NCBI GenBank assembly: GCA_964598535.1
Contig: CAZRCI010000008.1
Span: 1-64,000, forward strand
Length of the DNA stretch: 64,000 bases
Reading direction: 5' to 3'
DNA from: JALHMI01 sp964598535
GTDB lineage: Bacteria; Planctomycetota; Planctomycetia; Pirellulales; PALSA-1355
In this document: in pieces, positions 28,542 through 36,830 of the stretch
How the letters are laid out: each line of letters opens with the position of its first letter
Position numbering within the stretch: the stretch's first letter is position 1
Program-made: the position numbers and the translations under genes
Notes under the pieces: model-generated
Database searches by the model: none
Seen by the model: the letters and a program-made list of their open reading frames with translations, nothing else
What the model was told of the DNA's origin: nothing

Positions 28542-29048
28542 ATGCCCGACTATCTTCTACCGTGCGAGTGCGGCCGCGAAATGGTCGTTTCTCGTGTCCA
28601 GGCCGGTGACACGATCGACTGCGAATGCGGCGCGAAGCTGTGTGTTCCCACGCTTCGCGGGCTGGCCGAGTTGCGGCCCGCGCCTGTATCGTCCGGCGCC
28701 GCAGCGCGGAAGAACTGGGACGATCGGCATCGCGTGGGCTTCCTGCTCGCGCTCGGGGCGGTGACGTGCCTGCTCGTGGCCGGCTACCTGTGGGCATCGT
28801 TTCCCGAGTTTGCCGCGCAGCCGACCGAGACCGACTTCGTCAACTTTGTCGATAACGCCACGGCCGAGGATTTGTTCGTCATGCACAACGAAGCGATGCA
28901 CGGTTTGGTCCGCACCGCGCCGGCCGGGGAAAGTATTCTCCGGGTGCGACAGGTCATGTCCTGGGGGATCGGCATCGTGCTGGCGATGGCCTTGGCCGCC
29001 TCGGCCAGCGCTTGCATCGTCATCTGGAACAAACCGGTGAAGACGTGA
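28542..29048 (+). CDS. Two-helix membrane protein with N-terminal Cys-rich ribbon
   Basis: A 168-residue protein. The N-terminus contains CECGREMVV (Cys8/Cys10) and then DCECGAKLCVP, a paired CxC arrangement that looks like a zinc ribbon. The membrane helices lie at about 66-86 and 140-161, with an acidic loop TETDFVNFVDNATAEDL between. I do not recognise a named family. It lies between the SDR and quinone oxidoreductase genes, on the same strand, with gaps of 175 and 52 bp. Confidence 0.75.
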   Translation: MPDYLLPCECGREMVVSRVQAGDTIDCECGAKLCVPTLRGLAELRPAPVSSGAAARKNWDDRHRVGFLLALGAVTCLLVAGYLWASFPEFAAQPTETDFVNFVDNATAEDLFVMHNEAMHGLVRTAPAGESILRVRQVMSWGIGIVLAMALAASASACIVIWNKPVKT

Positions 29049-29100
29049 GCTCGCCGTCGATCTCATCGAACACCAATTCCTAACCCCCCCTGTCCCCACC

Positions 29101-30093
29101 ATGCTTGCCGCCGCCATTCACAAAACCGGTCCCGCCGATTCGATCGAAATCATGGAACTGCCCAAGCCGCAGGCCACCGGCGGCCAGGTGCTGGTGCGGG
29201 TCGAAGCCGCGGCTGTGAATCCGATCGACACTTACATTCGGAGCGGCATGGTGGCAATGCCGTTGCCGCTGCCATACATCGTCGGTTGTGATCTGGCGGG
29301 CACCGTCGAGGCCGTCGGTCCAAGCGTCACGCGCTTCAAGCCCGGCGATCGTGTCTGGGGTTCGAACCAGGGGCTGTTGGGCCGCCAGGGAACGACGGCC
29401 GAGTATGCCGCCGTGGACGAGGAGTGGCTTTATCCCACGCCCGACGGCGTCTCGAGCGAAACTGCCGCCGCGCTCGCGCTGGTGGGAATCACCGCGCACC
29501 TGGGACTCGTGCGAGACGCCCAGCTCAAGGCCGGCGAGACGCTGTTCGTCAACGGTGGCTCGGGCGGCGTCGGTTCCGTCGTCGTGCAAATGGCCAAGGC
29601 CCTCGGCGCGCGCGTCGTCACGACTGCCGGCAGCGTCGAGAAGCTGAACCTGTGTCGCGAGCTTGGCGCCGAGCTGGCCATCAACTACAAGAGCGAAAAC
29701 GTCGACGCGCGGATCCAGGAGTTTGCTCCCCAGGGTGTGAATGTCTTTTGGGAAACGCTCCGCGAGCCGGACTTCGATCGCACGGTGGCGCTCCTCGCTC
29801 CGCGCGGCCGCATGATCCTGATGGCCGGCCGCGACGCTCGCCCGCCGTTTCCGGTGGGTCCGTTCTATGTGAAGGGTTGCTCGCTGCACGGCTTTGCGAT
29901 GTTCAACGCCACGCCCGACGAGCAACGTTCCGCGGCCGACGACATCAACCGCTGGCTTACCGCCGGCAAGCTGAAGGCGAATATCGCCCGCGTGCTGCCC
30001 CTTTCCGAAACGGCCGCCGCCCATCGCCTGCAAGAAGAAAACACGATTCATAAAGCCGGCACGCTCAGTGGAAAGATCGTGATTCGGGTTTAG
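29101..30093 (+). CDS. Zinc-independent quinone oxidoreductase (QOR-like, MDR superfamily)
   Basis: A 330-residue medium-chain reductase. The N-terminal GroES-like domain has the pattern VRVEAAAVNPIDTYIRSG and GCDLAGTVEAVGPSV. The Rossmann domain at about 145-190 has LFVNGGSGGVGSVVVQMAKALGA. No zinc-ligand cysteines are in the expected catalytic-loop positions, as in NADPH:quinone reductases. The cofactor is probably NADPH; the natural substrate is unknown. It is followed by the MITE-like copy. Confidence 0.9.
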   Translation: MLAAAIHKTGPADSIEIMELPKPQATGGQVLVRVEAAAVNPIDTYIRSGMVAMPLPLPYIVGCDLAGTVEAVGPSVTRFKPGDRVWGSNQGLLGRQGTTAEYAAVDEEWLYPTPDGVSSETAAALALVGITAHLGLVRDAQLKAGETLFVNGGSGGVGSVVVQMAKALGARVVTTAGSVEKLNLCRELGAELAINYKSENVDARIQEFAPQGVNVFWETLREPDFDRTVALLAPRGRMILMAGRDARPPFPVGPFYVKGCSLHGFAMFNATPDEQRSAADDINRWLTAGKLKANIARVLPLSETAAAHRLQEENTIHKAGTLSGKIVIRV

Positions 30094-30138
30094 CCCGTGC
30101 TAGCGCCCCCAGGCGAGCTCCGGCCTCGCAGGACGGGG

Positions 30139-30306
30139 GGCCTAACCGTGTGTTGCCGAGAGTGGAATGTGTTGGCGAGAGGGTGGCACGTCCCCTGAGT
30201 GAAACGAAGGGCGTGCAAAAGCAACCCTTACCACGCCCCGCCGTTTTTCAACGAAATCACCTTACCACGTCCAAACTCCCTTCCAGCAACGCACTCTTAA
30301 GACACC
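30139..30306. mobile_element. MITE-like foldback element, copy 2 (about 168 bp, degenerate)
   Basis: It matches 3772-3927. The left end is CCTAACCGTGTGTTGCCG and the right end is CAGCAACGCACTCTTAAGACACC. Inside lies GGTGGCACGTCCCCTGAGT followed by AACGAAGGGCGTGC, against GGTGGCACGGCCCTGAGGAACGAAGGGCGTGC in copy 1. The left end holds a partial internal duplication (TGTGTTGCCGAGAGTGG then GTGTTGGCGAGAGG). There is no ORF. It lies in the 309-bp gap between the quinone oxidoreductase and ceramidase-like genes, where nothing else is visible. Confidence 0.72.
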
Positions 30307-30402
30307 CCCGCAGGACGAACGCCGTGCTTCCCGGCCCGCTTCGAGGTACACTAGCTGGCACATCCACGGCCTTATCCAGAACAACACACGAGATCTTCCT
30401 CC

Positions 30403-31698
30403 ATGCTTCGCACCTTCATGCTTGCGCTGCTCATTGCTCTCGGCTCACTGGTTTCTCTCGCCCATGCCGAGTTCAAAGCTGGCGTTGCGCGCGAGATTAT
30501 CACACCCGATCCCCTGCTGCCGGTGTCTGGCGGGGTCGGGCCCGGCCGTCCGGCCAAGGCCAAGCAGGGGGAACTCACCGCCCGCGCGTTGGTCTTGCAG
30601 CAGGGCGAAACCAAGGTCGCGATCGTGCAGCTCGATTTGCTGGGCTTTCCCTCCGTATTGTGCGATCGCGTGCGGAAGCAGGTGCCGCGCATTCCCGCCG
30701 AGAACGTTCTGATTGGTTCGACGCACACGCATAGCGCGCCCGACTGCTATGGCTTTCCTGGCCCCAATGGCCGGACGTCGGGCGACCTCAGATACATGGA
30801 CTTCGTCTGCAACCAGGCGGCCAAGGCCGTGAACGCCGCGCTCGACGCGCTGCAGCCCGCCCAACTCAAAACGGCCACCGGTAAGGCCGAGGGCAAGATC
30901 GCCTACAACTATTACGCTCCCGAGCTGTTTGACCCGCGGATGAGCGTCATCCAGGCCGTCACGCCCGAAGGCAAAGCCATCTGCACGCTCGTGAACTATG
31001 CCGTGCATCCCGAGGTGTTGGGCAACGGCGTCGGTCTCGTGAGTCCCGACTTGGTCGGCCCCCTGTGCGATCAGCTTGAAGCCGACTTCGGCGGCATGGG
31101 CATGTTCATGAACGGCGCGCAAGGCGGCATGATCACCGCCGACAACCGCCGGCTCGATCAACCATCCGATCCGCTTAAGGCTCGCTGGCACGACTCGCGC
31201 ACCTGGGAAGAGTGCGTGCGCATCGGCGAGCTGATGGCCACCGAAGCCAAACGCATCGTGCAGGACGCCCCGCCGCAGGTCGATCCGCCGCTGGCCTGCT
31301 ATGCCCGCGACGTGAGGTTCCCGGTCGAATCGAAGCTGATGTGGATGATCCTGCGGGCCTCGCCGCTCAAGTATCCGCATAACGACGACAAGTCGATCAC
31401 CACCCGGCTGAACCTCATCAACCTGGGCGACGCGCAGATCCTCACGATTCCGGGCGAAGCGCTACCGAACATCGGCTACTATCTCAAGCGACACATGCGG
31501 GGCAAGAACAACTTGCTGTTTGGTCTGACGAACGATGCCTTTGGCTACATCCTGACCAAGGTCGATTTCGCCAGTTTCGATCGCTACAAGTACATTTCCG
31601 AAACCTCGCTCGGCGAGCAGACCGGCGAGGTTCTGATCGAAAACGCGCTCAAGCTGGTGGAAGAATCCCCTGCCCCGGCCGGCGGCGCGTCCAAATAG
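30403..31698 (+). CDS. Neutral/alkaline ceramidase-like secreted protein
   Basis: A 431-residue protein with a signal peptide (about 1-22). The mature start FKAGVAREIITP(D)PLLPVSGG and the later STHTHSAPDCYGF with two histidines fit the N-terminal domain of neutral/alkaline non-lysosomal ceramidase. VNYAVHPEVLG and NGAQGGMITADN are further family motifs. The fold includes the zinc-binding catalytic domain only. Planctomycete members are numerous and their substrates are mostly untested, so 'ceramidase' is a family name, not a measured activity. It is transcribed alone, convergent with the sulfatase. Confidence 0.88.
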   Translation: MLRTFMLALLIALGSLVSLAHAEFKAGVAREIITPDPLLPVSGGVGPGRPAKAKQGELTARALVLQQGETKVAIVQLDLLGFPSVLCDRVRKQVPRIPAENVLIGSTHTHSAPDCYGFPGPNGRTSGDLRYMDFVCNQAAKAVNAALDALQPAQLKTATGKAEGKIAYNYYAPELFDPRMSVIQAVTPEGKAICTLVNYAVHPEVLGNGVGLVSPDLVGPLCDQLEADFGGMGMFMNGAQGGMITADNRRLDQPSDPLKARWHDSRTWEECVRIGELMATEAKRIVQDAPPQVDPPLACYARDVRFPVESKLMWMILRASPLKYPHNDDKSITTRLNLINLGDAQILTIPGEALPNIGYYLKRHMRGKNNLLFGLTNDAFGYILTKVDFASFDRYKYISETSLGEQTGEVLIENALKLVEESPAPAGGASK

Positions 31699-31757
31699 CT
31701 CGCTCGGGCGTCAACGAACTCGCGCGCAAGGTCGTGCCGGTCGGAGAAACGAGCGAT

Positions 31758-33284
31758 TTACCCCTCCGGTCGCACGTCGCGGGGCTGCACGCAGTAGTCC
31801 AGCACGGTCAGCGGGTCGGCATTCCCCGGCACGCCCTCCGGCGTGCGCGCGGTCTCGATCAGGTGATCGGCCAGCACTCGTAGCATCTGTTTCACTCGCG
31901 GGGCGTTCTCCGGCTCGGCGGCCACGTTGTGCATCTCGGCCGGGTCGTTGTGCAGGTCGAACAGCCGGACGAGGTTCGGTGTGATCGGCCGCTCGGTGTC
32001 GTAGCCGTCGGTGCGCCGCCGCGCGTTGCGCTCGTAGACGAGCTTCCACCGCTGGTCGCGCAGCATGATCTCGTCGTTTTGAGCGTACTCGACGATCACA
32101 TGCTCGCGATGTCGCGCCGTCTTGCCGTCGAGCAACGGTGCCAGGCTCTTGCCTTGAAGGTGCGCGGTCGTGGGCTGCTCGCACAGGTCGTGGAGCGTTG
32201 CCACGAGGTCCACCAGCTCTACGAAAGCCGCCGACGTGCGGCCCGCGCCCATCCGTTGGGGATAGCGCATCACCAGCGGCACGCGGACCGCTTCTTCATA
32301 GCTGCAATGTTTCTCGAAGCGCCCGTGCTGGCCGAGCATATAGCCGTGATCGCCCAAGTACACCACGATCGTATTGTCAGCTTGTCCCGAACGGTCGAGC
32401 GCGTCGAGAACCACGCCCACGCAAGCGTCCATAAACTCCGTGGCCGTGTAATAGGCGGCGTTAATGCCACGCTTTTCAGCGTCGGTCAGATCGCGAAACT
32501 GCGCGGGAATCTGATTTTCGTCTTCCGCGCCCACCGACGGAACCGCGAACGAGGCGGGAGCGAATTTCTCGCGATACTCCAGCGGAAATTGAAACGGCGA
32601 GTGCGGCTGGTAGAAGCTCACCATCAGCAGAAAGGGTTTCGCACGCTCGGCAAGCAGGTATTCGGCCGCGCGCTCGGCGTACCAGCGGCCATCCATCTGC
32701 GCCTCTGGAGTGTCGATTGGTCGGGCCTCGGCGTTGAGCCAGATGCGCGCGGGATCTTTGAACGGGCGCCACGGGGGTTGCACCAACACGCCCTCGGGCG
32801 TCGGCATGCGCGGCTGCGCGTTCAACCAGCGGCGATACTGCGGCGCGTCCAGCCGCAGGTCGAAACCGTGTGCCAGGTCGCTGTTGAAGTGCATCTTGCC
32901 GATCGCCGCGGTGTCGAAACCGGCCTGCTTCAGGCTATCGGCCAGCGTGATCTCGCTCTCCGGCAGCGGTGTCTGGAGCTCGGTCACGCCGATCGAACGC
33001 GGATAGCGGCCGCACAAGAACGACTGCCGCGAAGCCGTGCAGACCGGCGCGTTGCAATACGCGCGGTCGAAGCGAATTCCCGCGGCCGCCAGGCGATCGA
33101 TATTCGGCGTGCGCGCGAGCGCGTTTCCGTAACAGCCCGTCACATAGGCCGCGTGATCGTCCGCACAGAGAATCAGCACATTGGGCGGCCGGCCATCGCC
33201 GGCAACGGCGGCCTTTTCATTTAGCGCGAACGCAACGAGCACCAAAGCCAGCGTTTCGACAATGTGCCGAAGGAGATCGGTCAC
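31758..33284 (-). CDS. Secreted sulfatase (alkaline-phosphatase superfamily)
   Basis: A 508-residue protein starting at a GTG that overlaps the mobA stop (GTGA). Signal peptide about 1-28. The metal-site motif is LILCADDH at about 38-44. The formylglycine site is Cys82 in CTASR (82-86), followed by GRYP. GDHGYMLGQHGRFEKHCSYEE at about 300 gives the second metal-binding block. Such enzymes remove sulfate from carbohydrates and are numerous in planctomycetes. Maturation needs a formylglycine-generating enzyme, which is not in the window. The overlap with mobA implies translational coupling. Confidence 0.93.
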   Translation of the reverse strand: MTDLLRHIVETLALVLVAFALNEKAAVAGDGRPPNVLILCADDHAAYVTGCYGNALARTPNIDRLAAAGIRFDRAYCNAPVCTASRQSFLCGRYPRSIGVTELQTPLPESEITLADSLKQAGFDTAAIGKMHFNSDLAHGFDLRLDAPQYRRWLNAQPRMPTPEGVLVQPPWRPFKDPARIWLNAEARPIDTPEAQMDGRWYAERAAEYLLAERAKPFLLMVSFYQPHSPFQFPLEYREKFAPASFAVPSVGAEDENQIPAQFRDLTDAEKRGINAAYYTATEFMDACVGVVLDALDRSGQADNTIVVYLGDHGYMLGQHGRFEKHCSYEEAVRVPLVMRYPQRMGAGRTSAAFVELVDLVATLHDLCEQPTTAHLQGKSLAPLLDGKTARHREHVIVEYAQNDEIMLRDQRWKLVYERNARRRTDGYDTERPITPNLVRLFDLHNDPAEMHNVAAEPENAPRVKQMLRVLADHLIETARTPEGVPGNADPLTVLDYCVQPRDVRPEG

Positions 33285-33931
33285 GGCAGGTTCCTCGTGG
33301 TCGGGGGGGCGACAAGTTGTGGCGGCGCGGTAAAGCCCGCTTCCGCCAGCGCGGCGAAATACTCCGCCGGCTGGTTGACGTTTCTGAGCGACGCGAGCTC
33401 GGGATCGACATCCGCCAGTTCCGAGGGCTCGACGCGCCGCGAGGCCGCGCAGTCAATGAGCAGCGATGGACGCTGACGTCCGCTGGCCAGCAGTTCGCCA
33501 ATCAGCAACCGCAGGCTCGTACGATAAACGGCTGAAAGCGGATGGACGAACCCTTCGCTCACGGGCACCGCGGCGGCATCCTCGCCCAGCAACTCGAACA
33601 GACGGATCACGAACGGTGGCCGCAACAGCGGCGCGTCGCAGGTGGTGACAAACGCCGCCTCGACATCCAGGGGCATGGCCGTCAAGCCGGCCGCCAGGCC
33701 TTCGAGTGGTCCGCGCCCCGGCACGCGATCGTGCGCGAACAGCACTTCGCGTCCCAATGGCGGAAGCGACTGCTCGGCCGTTGATTTCACCACCACGATC
33801 GGCGCGCACGCTTCGCCGACTAGCCGTACCACGCGCGCAAGCATCGTCTCCTCGCCAAAAGGCAGCCACGCCTTGGGCGTTCCCATCCGAGTGCTTTGCC
33901 CACCGCTGAGGATGATCGCGCCGCGCAACAC
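33281..33931 (-). CDS. mobA: Molybdenum cofactor guanylyltransferase
   Basis: A 216-residue protein from the GTG at 33931; a TTG at 33964 would add 11 residues. The nucleotidyltransferase signature is LSGGQSTRMGTPK at 8-20. FVTTCDAPLLRP (about 100-111) holds the metal-binding Asp, and GFVHPLSAVY is the usual substrate element. It adds GMP to molybdopterin to make the MGD cofactor. It lies divergent from fhcC, whose formylmethanofuran dehydrogenase complex uses a pterin-bound Mo or W, which supports a functional link. Downstream it overlaps the sulfatase by 4 bp. Confidence 0.88.
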   Translation of the reverse strand: MLRGAIILSGGQSTRMGTPKAWLPFGEETMLARVVRLVGEACAPIVVVKSTAEQSLPPLGREVLFAHDRVPGRGPLEGLAAGLTAMPLDVEAAFVTTCDAPLLRPPFVIRLFELLGEDAAAVPVSEGFVHPLSAVYRTSLRLLIGELLASGRQRPSLLIDCAASRRVEPSELADVDPELASLRNVNQPAEYFAALAEAGFTAPPQLVAPPTTRNLP

Positions 33932-34046
33932 GAACGACTCGTTTCTGTTGTGGTATTCGGACAACCGTGCCTGGATTATAATCGAGCCGCCGGCTCTCGC
34001 TCGAACGCCGGCTGGAATCGGCCTTCATTATCCTTGCCGCCGCGTC

Positions 34047-34859
34047 ATGCCGCTTCGCTTCACCTATCTGCAAACGCACCGCGTGCCCGTCGAACTGACG
34101 GACTTTACGCCCGACGCGCTCCGCCAGCGGACGCTGCCCGAGATCGAGCGGCTCACGGCGTTTGTCGGCAACCAGCGGGCGCCGCTCGCCGAGCTATTTC
34201 GCATCGAAGGCGATCCGGCCGACATGCAGCTTGAACTGTCCGGCGAGTTGGCGGGCGTACACTGGATTGGGGCCAAGATGACCGCCGGCGCGATTCGCGT
34301 CGAAGGGCCCGCGGGCCGGCACCTGGGGAGTGAGATGCAGGGCGGCGAGATTCACGTCGCGGGCGACGCCGGCGATTGGGTTGGCGGCGAGATGCGCGGC
34401 GGCTTGATTCACGTTCGCGGCTCGGCCGGCAACCTAGTGGGCGCCGCCTATCGCGGCAGCCGGCGCGGAATGACCGGCGGCACCCTGCTGGTCGAAGGCA
34501 CGGTCGGCAATGAGATCGGCCATACGATGCGCCGTGGCCTGCTCGCCGTCGGCGGCTGCGGAGACTTCGCCGGCATCAATATGATCGCCGGTACGATCCT
34601 CGTGTTTGGCGAAGCCGGCTTGCGCGCAGGCGCCGGTATGCGCCGCGGCACGATCGGACTGTTGGGCGATCGAACGCCGCGGATACTCCCGACCTTCCGG
34701 CGCGGCGCGAGCGACAAGCTCCTGATCATGACGCTCGTGCTGCAAGAACTTCAGCGGCTGGGCTATCCATTCTCGCGCTCGCTGCTCGATGCCAGCTACC
34801 AGACGTATCACGGCGACGAGGTGACCGTCGGACGCGGCGAGCTGCTGCTACGAGCCTAG
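34047..34859 (+). CDS. fhcC: Formylmethanofuran dehydrogenase / formyltransferase-hydrolase complex subunit C
   Basis: A 270-residue protein from the ATG at 34047, the start that matches the family (MPLRFTYLQTHRVPVE). A run of Gly-rich repeats from about 75 to 210 (such as GGEIHVAGDAGDWVGGEMRGG and GTVGNEIGHTMRRGLLAVGG) forms the right-handed beta-helix of FwdC/FhcC, which is related to the C-terminal GXGXG domain of glutamate synthase. In planctomycetes this subunit belongs to the tetrahydromethanopterin-linked one-carbon oxidation pathway. The other fhc subunits are not in the window. Confidence 0.9.
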   Translation: MPLRFTYLQTHRVPVELTDFTPDALRQRTLPEIERLTAFVGNQRAPLAELFRIEGDPADMQLELSGELAGVHWIGAKMTAGAIRVEGPAGRHLGSEMQGGEIHVAGDAGDWVGGEMRGGLIHVRGSAGNLVGAAYRGSRRGMTGGTLLVEGTVGNEIGHTMRRGLLAVGGCGDFAGINMIAGTILVFGEAGLRAGAGMRRGTIGLLGDRTPRILPTFRRGASDKLLIMTLVLQELQRLGYPFSRSLLDASYQTYHGDEVTVGRGELLLRA

Positions 34860-34888
34860 CCCCATTCCGGGCATTACGACCGCTTCGC

Positions 34889-35557
34889 TCAGCCGCTTCC
34901 CAGCGAAACCAGCTCCACGGCAATCGCCATCATGGCCACATCGCCAAAGATATGCACGATCCAGGGCGCGACGATGCTGCCGGCCTTCGCATACATCGCC
35001 TGAGCGATTAGCGAGAACGCGAACAATGCCACGACGCCCAACACGATCATTCCCGGGCCGACCCAATGATAAGCGAACATCAGGTGTTGCACGGTGAACA
35101 CGGCCGCCGGCAACAGCGTGCCGAGGACGGGACGTCGCGAGGCCATCAGCCCAAAAGCGAATCCGCGGTAAAAAAACTCCTCGACCAACGAATTGACGAG
35201 GATCGTGAAGGGCGCGATGAGCAGCACCGTGCCGGCCGAGACGCTGAACTGCTGGTGAATCTTCGCCGCGATTGCCTGCTTATCGACCACCAACGGTCCC
35301 AGCACGGCGTACAGGCCTAGAAAGATTACCGCCACGACGATGCCCAGCAGCACGGCCAGGCCCAGGTCGTTGCGCGCATGCTGCCAGCGAAAAATCTCCC
35401 GGCCGATCCGAATGCCATGCCTGCGGCAATAGATCACCGGCGGAATAATGAAAGCCAGCTTGTAGAGCCCGTTTGCCAGACCGCCCGTCGCTCCCCAGGC
35501 AATCTGCGCGACGATGATCGTCAGCGGTAACACGAGCAGCGCGATGAGGGTCGGCAT
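34889..35557 (-). CDS. CPBP-family intramembrane metalloprotease
   Basis: A 222-residue protein from the ATG at 35557; a TTG at 35584 is an alternative. It has about six helices. The catalytic signature is VEEFFYRG at 125-132, with His158 in FTVQH and His202 plus Asp206 in VHIFGD, the Abi/Rce1-like glutamic protease set. Its substrate is unknown. The next gene upstream on the same strand is the membrane metallopeptidase at 35761, so two membrane proteases lie next to each other, separated by the hairpin repeat. Confidence 0.9.
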   Translation of the reverse strand: MPTLIALLVLPLTIIVAQIAWGATGGLANGLYKLAFIIPPVIYCRRHGIRIGREIFRWQHARNDLGLAVLLGIVVAVIFLGLYAVLGPLVVDKQAIAAKIHQQFSVSAGTVLLIAPFTILVNSLVEEFFYRGFAFGLMASRRPVLGTLLPAAVFTVQHLMFAYHWVGPGMIVLGVVALFAFSLIAQAMYAKAGSIVAPWIVHIFGDVAMMAIAVELVSLGSG

Positions 35558-35628
35558 AGACAAACATTCTCGAAGGCGAGCCAATCTCTACTCACGCGCG
35601 TCCTGTCAGGCCGCGAGCGTCACCGGCA

Positions 35629-35681
35629 GTAGCCCGAGGCGCGAGCCGAGGGAGAACGATCCCGCTCACGCTCCGGGCTAC
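35629..35681. repeat. Palindromic hairpin element (53 bp)
   Basis: GTAGCCCG at 35629-35636 and CGGGCTAC at 35674-35681 enclose an imperfect inner stem: GCGCGAGCCGAGGGA against TCCCGCTCACGC. Hairpins of this sort, with AGCCCG(G)AGCG(T)GAGC cores, recur between planctomycete genes in my recollection. It lies between two same-strand membrane-protease genes and could be an mRNA-end hairpin or a REP-like repeat. No second copy is in the window. Confidence 0.55.
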
Positions 35682-35760
35682 CAAGGGTGATTCGCGTTGG
35701 CGAATGCCGCGATGCCACAGAGACCCGAATTCAGAAGACGCGCATGCGTTTTCCAGGCGA

Positions 35761-36441
35761 TCAGTCGCGGCTTCCGCCCGAGAACCGCATGATGTAGTAC
35801 AGCAGAATCATTACCGACTGGAGCGTCGCGGCCACATAGGTCCAGGCCGCGGCGTTCAGCACGCGGTTGATGTGCGCCATCTCTTGTTGCGGCACGATGT
35901 TCAGCGCGACAAGCTGCTGCTTTGCGCGGCTGCTGGCGTTGAACTCCACCGGCAGGTTCACGAGCTGGAAGAACACGACCAGCGAGAACAACCCGATGCC
36001 AAGCCAGACGAGCGGAAGCATCTGGAGGAAGAATCCGCCGAGGATCATGCCCACGCCCAGTCCGCTGCCAAAGTTAGCCGCCGGCACGGCGGCGTTGCGG
36101 ATCGTCATCGGCGCATAGGCGTGCGCGTCTTGCAGCGCGTGGCCCGCTTCGTGCGCGGCGATGCCCACGGCCGCCATCGTGCGCCCTTGGTAGACCTCGG
36201 GGCTCAAACGCAGCACCTTCTCCCGCGGATCGTAATGGTCCGAAAGTTGGCCGGGAATCTGTTCCACCGGCACGTCGCGCAAGCCAGCCGAGTCGAGAAT
36301 ATACCTCGCCGCGGCAGCGCCGCTGAGGGACGCCGGTTCTTGCATCGCGGCGGCGTAGGTCGCCTTCACGCGGAACTGGGCCCACAGGGCCAGCAACATC
36401 GCTGGGGCGAGGTACAGAAAGTACATGGGGTCGAAGAACAT
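35761..36441 (-). CDS. YugP-type membrane zinc metallopeptidase
   Basis: A 226-residue protein from the ATG at 36441 (MFFDPMYFLYLAPAM), the usual family start. HEAGH at 97-101 is the zinc motif. Helices lie at about 8-24, 118-140, 144-166 and 196-215, so the active site faces one side of the membrane. SGAAAARYILDSAGL and LSPEVYQGRTMAAVGIAAHEAGHALQ are conserved in the family. No substrate is known. It has a lone AAGGAA about 15 nt upstream of the start. Confidence 0.92.
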   Translation of the reverse strand: MFFDPMYFLYLAPAMLLALWAQFRVKATYAAAMQEPASLSGAAAARYILDSAGLRDVPVEQIPGQLSDHYDPREKVLRLSPEVYQGRTMAAVGIAAHEAGHALQDAHAYAPMTIRNAAVPAANFGSGLGVGMILGGFFLQMLPLVWLGIGLFSLVVFFQLVNLPVEFNASSRAKQQLVALNIVPQQEMAHINRVLNAAAWTYVAATLQSVMILLYYIMRFSGGSRD

Positions 36442-36830
36442 CGTTCGGTAGTTCCTTTCCAAAGGGTTGGGGCGCGCTCCACACGCCACGACCGTCTTTA
36501 CAGCCCGAACCGTCCTGAAGCCAGGGCAACTCGCGGCCAAGCCAATCGTCTATTCGTCTCTAAACCGACCGCATTGGCGTACTTAACTACGCAGTATTAC
36601 GGGCTTGGTTCACCCTCGCGCCCGCCCCGATGGGGTAGCGAGTGGATTTTCGTTAAAATCGCACCAGACTGCTCAGTCTTTGTTTTTTATCTAAATCATT
36701 GCCGGCGCGAGCCGAAAACCTTAAAACACAAAGCCGCTCCCACGTTTGGTTTGGAAGTGTCCAACTCGCCCGATGCTCCAAGCTTTCGCCCGCCACGACG
36801 ATCCCCGATCTCCAAAAGGCCCTGCCCGCG
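36442..36830. other. Non-coding gap, divergent promoters
   Basis: About 390 bp between the divergent metallopeptidase and lipoprotein genes. GC is lower from about 36630 to 36730 (TTTGTTTTTTATCTAAATCATT), which suits promoter DNA, but I cannot assign -10 and -35 boxes. No other feature is visible. Confidence 0.5.
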
